Positions 47,369 through 54,289 of a stretch of DNA of 64,000 bases are shown in pieces. The translations under genes were made by a program, and so were the position numbers. The notes under the pieces are model-generated. The model was not told where the DNA came from and made no database searches. It saw nothing but the letters and a program-made list of their open reading frames with translations. Position 1 is the stretch's first letter. Each line of letters opens with the position of its first letter. The DNA is from Streptococcus pseudoporcinus LQ 940-04 (lineage in GTDB: Bacteria; Bacillota; Bacilli; Lactobacillales; Streptococcaceae). Location of the stretch: contig NZ_AEUY02000003.1 in assembly GCF_000188035.1 (NCBI RefSeq), forward strand, positions 124,001 through 188,000, written 5' to 3'.

Positions 47369-48724
47369 ATGAAATTTTTAGATTTATTTGCTGGGATAGG
47401 CGGTTTTAGGCTAGGGATGGAATCACAGGGTCATAAATGCCTGGGCTTTTGTGAAATTGATAAATTCGCTAGAACATCTTATAAAGCCATGTTTAACACA
47501 GAAGGGGAAATAGAATACCATGACATTAAAGAGGTCACAGACCATGACTTTAGACAATTTAGAGGGCAAGTGGACATCATCTGCGGGGGATTTCCTTGCC
47601 AAGCATTTTCACTCGCAGGCAGACGATTGGGATTTGAAGATACTCGAGGGACTCTCTTTTTTGAGATTGCTCGAGCGGCCAAACAAATCCAACCACGTTT
47701 TCTATTTTTGGAAAACGTCAAAGGCCTACTCAATCACGACGAGGGACGGACGTTCGCCACAATCCTCTCCACGCTGGATGAATTGGGGTATGATGTCGAA
47801 TGGCAGGTGCTTAACAGCAAGGACTTCCAAGTCCCGCAAAACAGAGAACGGGTCTTTATTATCGGACATTCTAGAAGATACCGTTCCAGATTCATATTTC
47901 CTCTCAGAAGAGAAGACAGCCCAGCTCATCTTGAAAGGCTAGGAAATATCAATCCCTCTAAACATGGTTTGAATGGTGAAGTCTATCTGACGAGTGGACT
48001 TGCTCCTACACTAACAAGAGGTAAAGGAGAGGGTGCAAAAATCGCCATTCCAGTCTTAACACCAGATAGACTAGAAAAACGCCAACATGGTCGTCGATTT
48101 AAGGACAATCAAGACCCTATGTTTACTTTGACCAGTCAAGACAAACACGGAGTTGTTGTCGCAGGAAATCTGCCGACTAGCTTTGACCAGACCGGTAGAG
48201 TATTTGACATTTCTGGCTTGTCACCGACCTTGACCACCATGCAAGGTGGAGACAAGGTGCCAAAGATTTTGCTGAGGGAGGAGCTGCCATTTCTGAAAAT
48301 CAAGGAAGCCACTAAAACAGGGTACGCAAAGGCAACTCTTGGAGACTCTGTCAATCTGGCTTATCCAGACTCAACCAAACGTAGGGGACGTGTGGGAAAG
48401 GGAATATCCAATACTCTGACGACTTCAGACAATATGGGAGTAGTAGTTGCTGCTCTGGAATATCGACAGGATAAGTGGTATGAAGTCACAGGCATTGTCT
48501 TAGAGGGGAAACTTTATCGCCTGAGAATAAGACGACTGACACCAAGAGAGTGCTTCAGACTTCAAGGCTTTCCTGATTGGGCTTATGAAAGAGCAGAGAG
48601 TGTTTCTAGTAAGAGCCAACTATACAAACAGGCCGGCAATAGCGTGACTGTCACAGTTATTGAAGCCATTGCCAGAGAATTTAGAAGAACGGAAGAGGAA
48701 GAAAAACATGAACTTACTACATAA
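47369..48724 (+). CDS. C5-cytosine DNA methyltransferase
   Basis: This 451-residue enzyme transfers methyl groups from SAM to cytosine C5. Motif I is FLDLFAGIGGFRLG, motif IV GGFPCQAFS with catalytic Cys77, motif VI FLENVKGL, motif VIII QNRERVFIIG, motif IX LTPRECFRLQGFPD and motif X QAGNSVTVTVIEAIA. The target-recognition region (about residues 180-385) is long and contains four related segments: LAPTLTRG, PMFTLTSQ, LSPTLTTM and ISNTLTTS. No restriction enzyme gene is beside it, so it is probably an orphan that protects the element from host restriction during transfer. Confidence 0.93.
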   Translation: MKFLDLFAGIGGFRLGMESQGHKCLGFCEIDKFARTSYKAMFNTEGEIEYHDIKEVTDHDFRQFRGQVDIICGGFPCQAFSLAGRRLGFEDTRGTLFFEIARAAKQIQPRFLFLENVKGLLNHDEGRTFATILSTLDELGYDVEWQVLNSKDFQVPQNRERVFIIGHSRRYRSRFIFPLRREDSPAHLERLGNINPSKHGLNGEVYLTSGLAPTLTRGKGEGAKIAIPVLTPDRLEKRQHGRRFKDNQDPMFTLTSQDKHGVVVAGNLPTSFDQTGRVFDISGLSPTLTTMQGGDKVPKILLREELPFLKIKEATKTGYAKATLGDSVNLAYPDSTKRRGRVGKGISNTLTTSDNMGVVVAALEYRQDKWYEVTGIVLEGKLYRLRIRRLTPRECFRLQGFPDWAYERAESVSSKSQLYKQAGNSVTVTVIEAIAREFRRTEEEEKHELTT

Positions 48725-49136
48725 GAAAAGTATCCTAGATTGTACTGAATTAGAAGAACGTATTCACCAAGCTGAAACCAATCAGCTATTACAAAAGATA
48801 CTGTCGCTCCCCAATTTTGATTGTGACTTTGAGGTAACTTTTGAAGATGATTACCACAAAGAGATGAATGATCCCCTATTCTACGAATCCAATCTTCATC
48901 AGATTTCGGATTTTATGGAAACTAGGGATATTAAAAATGGTGTAGATACACTATTGACGAAAGACAATCACCTGGCCTTTCGTGCCTTTGGTGAAAATTA
49001 TTCTGCTAGGGGAAAGGAGGGCATTTTAACGACTCTAGTGACGGTCAAGTGCTTTGGTGAAGGACGGATGCCCATTGATATGAGTCGCTATTTCTCAACT
49101 CCTGAACCAACAGTTGAAAATAGCCTAACCCTATAA
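48708..49136 (+). CDS. hypothetical ICE protein
   Basis: This 142-residue soluble, acidic protein overlaps the end of the methyltransferase gene by 17 bases. The ATG at 48708 (MNLLHKK) follows GAGGAAG; an earlier ATG at 48660 lies in the methyltransferase gene without a ribosome-binding site. It has a helical N-terminus and a mixed region (FDCDFEVTFEDDYHKE). I recognise no domain. It is part of the cassette between the methyltransferase and the secretion genes. Confidence 0.55.
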   Translation: MNLLHKKSILDCTELEERIHQAETNQLLQKILSLPNFDCDFEVTFEDDYHKEMNDPLFYESNLHQISDFMETRDIKNGVDTLLTKDNHLAFRAFGENYSARGKEGILTTLVTVKCFGEGRMPIDMSRYFSTPEPTVENSLTL

Positions 49137-49146
49137 GGAGGTGCCT

Positions 49147-49530
49147 ATGCTTGAGGTATATCTAGGAAATAATACCAATACAAATCAAGATTTACTAACC
49201 ATTTTGACGACCTATGGAGTGGCTTATCGTTGTACAAAAGCATGTGAGGTAAACCGTGAAATCATACTGTCACTCTTTGCCAAAACCACGGATTGTTTTG
49301 AGTTGCTGTCGCCACGATTTCTTCGCTTTAAAAGTCAATATTCGATAAGTTTGAATGAGATGATTCAGCTCATTCTCCAAAAGCCAGACCAAAACCTTCG
49401 TCTGCCTCTCATTGTCTGTCAGAATCACGTCTATCCAGCTATTGGGCTAGACGAAGTACGTACTTTTCTTCCCAGACAGGTAAAAGAAGAGTTGTTTCAG
49501 GCCAGTCTGATGAAACAAGTGACAGGGTAG
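49147..49530 (+). CDS. Spx/ArsC-fold protein lacking the CXXC redox site
   Basis: This 127-residue protein has the length and the ending of Spx. The stretch LILQKPDQNLRLPLIVCQNHVYPAIGLDEVRTFLPRQ parallels the Spx C-terminal half (LI..NP.L.RRPII....YN.DEIR.FLPR). The N-terminal strand is followed by NNTNTN where Spx has its CXXC switch. It has Cys residues elsewhere (about 31, 35, 50 and 93) but no CXXC. It could bind RNA polymerase alpha without redox control, or have lost function. The start at 49147 follows AAGGAGGTG. Confidence 0.65.
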   Translation: MLEVYLGNNTNTNQDLLTILTTYGVAYRCTKACEVNREIILSLFAKTTDCFELLSPRFLRFKSQYSISLNEMIQLILQKPDQNLRLPLIVCQNHVYPAIGLDEVRTFLPRQVKEELFQASLMKQVTG

Positions 49531-49538
49531 GTGTGAAG

Positions 49539-49772
49539 ATGAATGAACGATTTTGGGACAATTTAGAAATCATTCTGGCTGAAAAAGACCTCACTTGGGC
49601 AGAACTAGCTCGCAAAGTATTCAACGGTCAATATGTTTATCCAAGTGAATTTAATCGCCTCTATCAAAAATTACGGCATTACAAATCTAATCGTCTGATG
49701 CCACAAATAAGATGGGTTGAGCGTATTGTTCTAGTCTTAGATATTGATTATGAAGATTTATTTAAGAGGTGA
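49539..49772 (+). CDS. small helix-turn-helix (XRE-like) protein
   Basis: This 77-residue protein has a Cro/XRE-like arrangement (WDNLEIILAEKDLTWAELARKVFNGQ, then SNRLMPQIRWVERIVLVLDIDYEDLF). It probably binds DNA and may regulate element genes. The turn between the two HTH helices contains a longer insert than usual. The ATG at 49539 is used. It overlaps or abuts the protease gene that follows. Confidence 0.65.
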   Translation: MNERFWDNLEIILAEKDLTWAELARKVFNGQYVYPSEFNRLYQKLRHYKSNRLMPQIRWVERIVLVLDIDYEDLFKR

Positions 49773-49774
49773 CA

Positions 49775-50359
49775 ATGATAAGGATAGTGTTGTTTTATCT
49801 AGCCATACAGCTTAACGGTCTTCTGGTGAGTTTATTCCTGAAAGAGTATCTGACAATAGAGGGTATAGTCTTGCTACAATTGGTCCTATTAAGTGTGACT
49901 TGCTTAGAGATTGCCCGTCATAAAACTGTTCCATTAAAAATTGTGGGCGTACAAAATCGCCTAAGTTGGTTGCTTCTTGGCTTTGTGGCTATGGTTGCTT
50001 TTGCAGTCTTCATCAGTTTCCTATTTCCAGTTCAGACTAGGAATCAAGCAGTATTGGTACAAGTAGGAAAACAGGTTCCTCCTATTATCTTTTTATTGTT
50101 TCTGGTCAATGCAAGTATTCTTGAAGAGATTGTTTACAGGCAATTGCTGTGGGAAAAATTGACATTCCCTTTTGAACAAATAGGCGTGACCAGTTTTCTC
50201 TTTGTTCTATCCCATGGACCTAATCAGTTAGGGAGTTGGCTCATCTATAGCTGTCTTGGCTTGACCTTGGCTGTTGTTCGATTGAAAACTGATTGTATGA
50301 CGGCAATCGCCTTACATTTACTTTGGAATAGTTTGGCTTATGTCGTAACTTTCTTGTGA
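49775..50359 (+). CDS. CPBP-family intramembrane metalloprotease
   Basis: This 194-residue polytopic membrane protein is of the CAAX-protease and bacteriocin-processing (Abi) family. The three conserved motifs are EEIVYRQLLWE near residue 113, FVLSHGPNQ and HLLWNSLAYV. Members process peptides or confer self-immunity to bacteriocins. A role in immunity or in modifying surface peptides is possible here. The ATG at 49775 follows AAGAGGTGA; a GTG at 49769 lies inside that site. Confidence 0.8.
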   Translation: MIRIVLFYLAIQLNGLLVSLFLKEYLTIEGIVLLQLVLLSVTCLEIARHKTVPLKIVGVQNRLSWLLLGFVAMVAFAVFISFLFPVQTRNQAVLVQVGKQVPPIIFLLFLVNASILEEIVYRQLLWEKLTFPFEQIGVTSFLFVLSHGPNQLGSWLIYSCLGLTLAVVRLKTDCMTAIALHLLWNSLAYVVTFL

Positions 50360-50435
50360 TACCAAAATCAAGAGTGCTTCCGTATTATGGAAGCACCTTA
50401 TGTTTGATAGGGAATCGAAAAAAGAGGAGGCCACT

Positions 50436-50924
50436 ATGTCATCTGAACAACAAGAACGTCAAGCGATGCAATACGTAGAAAGAAGTAGTTTATTGACAGT
50501 CAGAACCCTCTTAAAACTCTTAGAATGGTCGGCTAGGCAAGCCTTAGCTCAAGATTCAGCTTATAAGATTGGGGTTCAAAAAATGGAAGAACTCCTTCAA
50601 AGTCCTTACGCCATTGAAGCGATTGATGTTAGTAAAGACATACTGGATAAGCCAATCGATGTGGAGAAATTTAAGGAGTTGATGGAGTCAGAAAAACTGC
50701 CAATCGCAATTAGTTGGCAAAAAGACTATCTCTACTTTTATGCCAAGGATAAGACCTTGCTCGATCATCACTTGGATGAATTGTTGAAGAAACTGATGTC
50801 TAATCCAGAGAAGCTAGAAGGTTTAACCTTTGATAAAACCTTGGACCAAGAGATAGAACTGGCCAAAGAGAAAATTAGAGTGACAGAACTTTCGGCAGTA
50901 AAAACCAAGGAGGTGACCTTGTAA
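50436..50924 (+). CDS. PcfB-like (DUF3801) conjugation accessory protein
   Basis: This 162-residue soluble protein sits directly before the VirD4-type coupling protein, as PcfB does before PcfC in pCF10. It has the pattern SSLLTVRTLLKLLEWSARQAL, then IAISWQKDYLYFYAKDKTLLDHHLDELLKKL. PcfB family members help deliver the relaxase-DNA complex to the coupling protein. The ATG at 50436 follows GAGGAGG. Its stop overlaps the next start by one base. Confidence 0.75.
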   Translation: MSSEQQERQAMQYVERSSLLTVRTLLKLLEWSARQALAQDSAYKIGVQKMEELLQSPYAIEAIDVSKDILDKPIDVEKFKELMESEKLPIAISWQKDYLYFYAKDKTLLDHHLDELLKKLMSNPEKLEGLTFDKTLDQEIELAKEKIRVTELSAVKTKEVTL

Positions 50925-52741
50925 TGTATTCCAGGCAAAAAGCATTTGTCTTTGGACTCTTGGGTCTCGCCTTTGGCTATTTCTGCCATCGTCTAACCCT
51001 ACTCTATGATAGTTTAACTAATGCCCCACCTATGGAACGTATTGCCTACCTCTTAGGAGAGGGGTTAAATCAGGTTTTCAATCCTTTATGGCTATTTTCC
51101 TTTACTCAAAAATCTTTTCTTGCCTTTATCCTTGGGGTTCTAATGATGACGCTAGTCTATCTTTATGTATCGACAGGACAGAAAGTCTATCGGGAAGGGG
51201 AAGAATATGGTTCTGCACGATTTGGAACCAGTAAGGAAAAGCGGAACTTTTACAGTAAGAATCCTTTCAATGACACGATTTTGGCTCGTGATGTTCGTCT
51301 AACCTTGTTGGAAAAGAAGAAACCCCAGTTTGACCGAAATAAAAATTTGATTGTCATTGGGGGTTCTGGGGCAGGTAAGACCTTTCGCTTTGTGAAACCC
51401 AACCTTATCCAACTTAACTGTTCCAATATTGTCGTAGATCCGAAAGACCATTTGGCTGAGAAGACAGGTAAACTCTTTTTAGAAAACGGTTATCAGGTTA
51501 AGGTTTTAGACTTGGTTAATATGACCAATTCAGACGGTTTTAATCCCTTTCGTTATGTAGAAACAGAGAATGATTTGAACCGTATGTTAACGGTCTATTT
51601 TAATAATACCAAAGGAAATGGTTCTCGCAGTGATCCGTTTTGGGATGAGGCTTCCATGACATTGGTGAGAGCTATTGCCTCTTACTTGGTGGATTTTTAC
51701 AATCCTCCAGGAAGTTCTAAGCAAGAGCAGGAAGCAAGACGTAAGCGTGGCCGTTATCCAGCCTTTTCTGAGATTGGGAAACTCATCAAACTCTTATCAA
51801 AGGGAGACAATCAGGACAAAAGTATACTTGAAGTCCTGTTTGAAGACTATGCTAAGAAATATGGTCATGAGAACTTTACCATGAGAAACTGGGCAGATTT
51901 TCAAAACTATAAGGATAAGACCTTGGATTCGGTGATTGCGGTCACAACAGCTAAATTTGCCCTCTTTAATATTCAATCGGTGATTGATTTGACGCAAAGA
52001 GACACTATGGATTTGAAAACGTGGGGCACTCAAAAGACCATGGTCTATCTTGTTATTCCAGACAATGATACGACCTTTCGTTTCCTATCTGCTTTATTTT
52101 TCTCTACGGTTTTCTCCACTTTGACCAGACAGGCTGATGTTGACTTTAAAGGGCAACTGCCTATTCATGTTAGAAGCTATCTGGATGAGTTTGCGAATGT
52201 CGGAGAAATCCCAGACTTCGCTGAACAAACCTCAACAGTCCGCTCTAGGAATATGAGTCTTGTGCCTATTCTCCAAAATATCGCTCAACTCCAAGGACTT
52301 TATAAGGAAAAAGAAGCTTGGAAAACTATACTGGGGAACTGTGACAGTCTCCTCTATTTGGGTGGGAATGACGAGGAAACTTTCAAATTCATGAGTGGAC
52401 TTTTAGGCAAACAAACCGTTGATGTCAGAAGCACCAGTCGTTCTTTTGGGCAGACGGGTTCAAGTTCTACCTCTCATCAGAAAATTGCTCGTGACTTGAT
52501 GACGGCTGATGAAGTTGGAACTATGAAACGAGATGAGTGCCTCGTACGCATTGCAGGGGTTCCTGTTTTTCGAACCAAGAAATATTTTCCTCTCAAACAT
52601 AAACATTGGAAGTTGCTCGCTGATAAGGAAACCGATGACCGTTGGTGGAACTATCACATCAATCCCTTGGCTAAAGAGGAAGAATTGGACTTGTCAGACT
52701 ATCAAATAAGGGATTTAAGCACAGAAACGTCACTACATTAA
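50924..52741 (+). CDS. VirD4-type coupling protein (type IV secretion)
   Basis: This 605-residue T4CP brings the processed DNA-relaxase complex to the secretion channel. Two N-terminal membrane helices (about residues 8-25 and 62-85) precede the conserved GEEYGSARFGT segment. Walker A VIGGSGAGKTFR lies near residue 146, and Walker B YLDEFANVGEIPD near 417. LPILQNIAQLQGLYKE-type and LGGNDEETFKFMSGLLGK segments follow. It resembles PcfC and the coupling proteins of ICESa2603-type elements. Confidence 0.92.
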   Translation: MYSRQKAFVFGLLGLAFGYFCHRLTLLYDSLTNAPPMERIAYLLGEGLNQVFNPLWLFSFTQKSFLAFILGVLMMTLVYLYVSTGQKVYREGEEYGSARFGTSKEKRNFYSKNPFNDTILARDVRLTLLEKKKPQFDRNKNLIVIGGSGAGKTFRFVKPNLIQLNCSNIVVDPKDHLAEKTGKLFLENGYQVKVLDLVNMTNSDGFNPFRYVETENDLNRMLTVYFNNTKGNGSRSDPFWDEASMTLVRAIASYLVDFYNPPGSSKQEQEARRKRGRYPAFSEIGKLIKLLSKGDNQDKSILEVLFEDYAKKYGHENFTMRNWADFQNYKDKTLDSVIAVTTAKFALFNIQSVIDLTQRDTMDLKTWGTQKTMVYLVIPDNDTTFRFLSALFFSTVFSTLTRQADVDFKGQLPIHVRSYLDEFANVGEIPDFAEQTSTVRSRNMSLVPILQNIAQLQGLYKEKEAWKTILGNCDSLLYLGGNDEETFKFMSGLLGKQTVDVRSTSRSFGQTGSSSTSHQKIARDLMTADEVGTMKRDECLVRIAGVPVFRTKKYFPLKHKHWKLLADKETDDRWWNYHINPLAKEEELDLSDYQIRDLSTETSLH

Positions 52742-52758
52742 TAGAAATGAGGAAAAAT

Positions 52759-53001
52759 ATGAATCAAAAACTAACAGGCTTTGTTTACGGAGTGGACGCC
52801 AGCTCCATGTTCTCCCAGGCCATGTCTCTATTACAAAAAGGCTTGATTGCAGTAGGAGCCTTTCTTGTAGTCATGGGCATTATCAACCTTTCAACCAACA
52901 TTAAAGATGGTGGGCCAGGCGTCCGAAATGCCATTTTAGAAATTGTTGGTGGTGTCATGGTGGGAGCCGCAGGTGCTTTTGTGACACAGATTACCATTTA
53001 G
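52759..53001 (+). CDS. small two-helix membrane protein of the conjugation operon
   Basis: This 80-residue protein has two hydrophobic segments (MSLLQKGLIAVGAFLVVMGIINL and ILEIVGGVMVGAAGAFVTQ). It lies between the coupling protein and the VirB6-like gene, where Gram-positive elements carry a VirB2- or Maff2-like small protein. Topology and position suggest a channel or pilin-like component, but sequence alone does not prove this. The ATG at 52759 follows ATGAGGAA. Confidence 0.65.
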   Translation: MNQKLTGFVYGVDASSMFSQAMSLLQKGLIAVGAFLVVMGIINLSTNIKDGGPGVRNAILEIVGGVMVGAAGAFVTQITI

Positions 53002-53019
53002 AGGAGGTCAGAACATGAC

Positions 53020-53874
53020 ATGATGATGAATTTTACGTCACCTTTTGTATTTCTAGCCTCTGAAAAAGTGTCAAGCGATAGCCTTTTTGAAGGGTTTCAG
53101 GTCGATTTAGAATCAACTGCTAACTTGGTTAAGTCACTGGCGGACTTTAATCCGACGGTTTGGTCTTACATGACAGCCATTACCAAGGGTATTATGCAGC
53201 CCTTGGGAGTAGCTATTCTTGCGGTAGTTCTTGTACTCGAATTTTCAAAAATGGCCAAGAAAATCGCAAACTCAGGCGGTGCAATGACCTTTGAAGCCAT
53301 AGCACCTATGATTGTCAGCTACATCATGGTCGCGGTCGTGATTACCAATACGACGGTTATTGTGGAAGCCATTATTGCCATTGCCTCATATGTTATTGAA
53401 CAAGTGGCAAGTCTTGTCACGAATGGTGGTGCTAATTATGATACCATCTCAGGCATTAAGGGATCTGGAATTGTAGGAAAAATGATTATTGGCTTTTTTG
53501 CGATTCTCATTTGGTTGGTACGAATGGCCAGTATTATGGTTGTCAATATCTTGATTACCATTCGCTTTATCCAACTCTATCTGATGATTCCTTTTGCCCC
53601 TGTTACCATTCCGACCTTCCTTAGTGATGACTGGAGAAGTGTTGGGATTGGTTACCTTAAAAACATCATGGTCTATGCCGTTCAAGGTATTTTGATTTTT
53701 CTAATTGTATCTCTTGTTCCCTTGTTTGAATCGGCTGGAAAGATTGCCGTATCAAATGGAGCTGGAGTGATGGAATCACTCGCCATTATGTTTGGTGGCT
53801 TGGTACAGGCCATATTGTTAATCATTGCCTTGGTTGGCAGTCAACGAACCGCCCGAAGTATTTTGGGGATGTAG
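53020..53874 (+). CDS. VirB6/TrbL-like polytopic membrane protein
   Basis: This 284-residue protein has about six membrane helices spread across the sequence. A typical internal stretch is IRFIQLYLMIPFAPVTIPTFLSDDWRSVGIGYLKNIMVYAVQG. It is the predicted inner-membrane channel component of the type IV secretion machine. Three tandem ATG codons (53020, 53023, 53026) leave the exact start open. Another ATG at 53015 begins a two-codon ORF. Confidence 0.8.
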   Translation: MMMNFTSPFVFLASEKVSSDSLFEGFQVDLESTANLVKSLADFNPTVWSYMTAITKGIMQPLGVAILAVVLVLEFSKMAKKIANSGGAMTFEAIAPMIVSYIMVAVVITNTTVIVEAIIAIASYVIEQVASLVTNGGANYDTISGIKGSGIVGKMIIGFFAILIWLVRMASIMVVNILITIRFIQLYLMIPFAPVTIPTFLSDDWRSVGIGYLKNIMVYAVQGILIFLIVSLVPLFESAGKIAVSNGAGVMESLAIMFGGLVQAILLIIALVGSQRTARSILGM

Positions 53875-53935
53875 GAGGAAGGGAGTCACTATCTCGCCTC
53901 CTCTTTTTATAGCTTATTTAGATTGGAGAACATTT

Positions 53936-54289
53936 ATGAACACACGTGTCTTTAAGGACATCTCAAAGGTTCAACACAGGGCATGGCTGGGATTTACAAC
54001 TAGACAGGTTATTTTTGTATTTCCAGCTGTCGCCCTAACCATTTTGGTTTTGGGCTTGAACCTATTTTATTGGCAATTTGGGGATTGGTTTGTCTATGGT
54101 TTTGTTTTTAGCTTTACCATTCCACTCATGTTATTTGGGGTCTATCGCCCCAACGATTTACCATTTGAAATATACCTCAAGTACCGTTTTCATTATGAAC
54201 TAACGGTGCCAGACCGCACATTTACTGGAAGAAAAGGAGACCAACGTGAAAAAATTAAAACACTCAATGAAATCAAAGACCTCTTCTAA
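53936..54289 (+). CDS. PrgI/VirB3-like membrane protein
   Basis: This 117-residue protein has two adjacent membrane helices (about residues 25-70). The family pattern is KDISKVQHRAWLGFTTRQVIFVFPAV at the start and GVYRPNDLPFEIYLKYRFHYELT after them. PrgI-type proteins are the VirB3 counterpart and partner VirB4. The ATG at 53936 is used. An upstream frame from 53825 lies within the previous gene. It overlaps the VirB4 gene by 44 bases. Confidence 0.8.
   Translation: MNTRVFKDISKVQHRAWLGFTTRQVIFVFPAVALTILVLGLNLFYWQFGDWFVYGFVFSFTIPLMLFGVYRPNDLPFEIYLKYRFHYELTVPDRTFTGRKGDQREKIKTLNEIKDLF

Noticed and set aside
47520..47942. 140-codon open frame overlapping the C5 methyltransferase in another frame
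   Set aside because: The methyltransferase frame contains all family motifs. The overlapping frame has no homology or good translation signal.
50374..50396. GTGCTTCC/GGAAGCAC hairpin after the CPBP protease gene
   Set aside because: No T run follows, and the next gene is likely in the same operon. It cannot be called a terminator.
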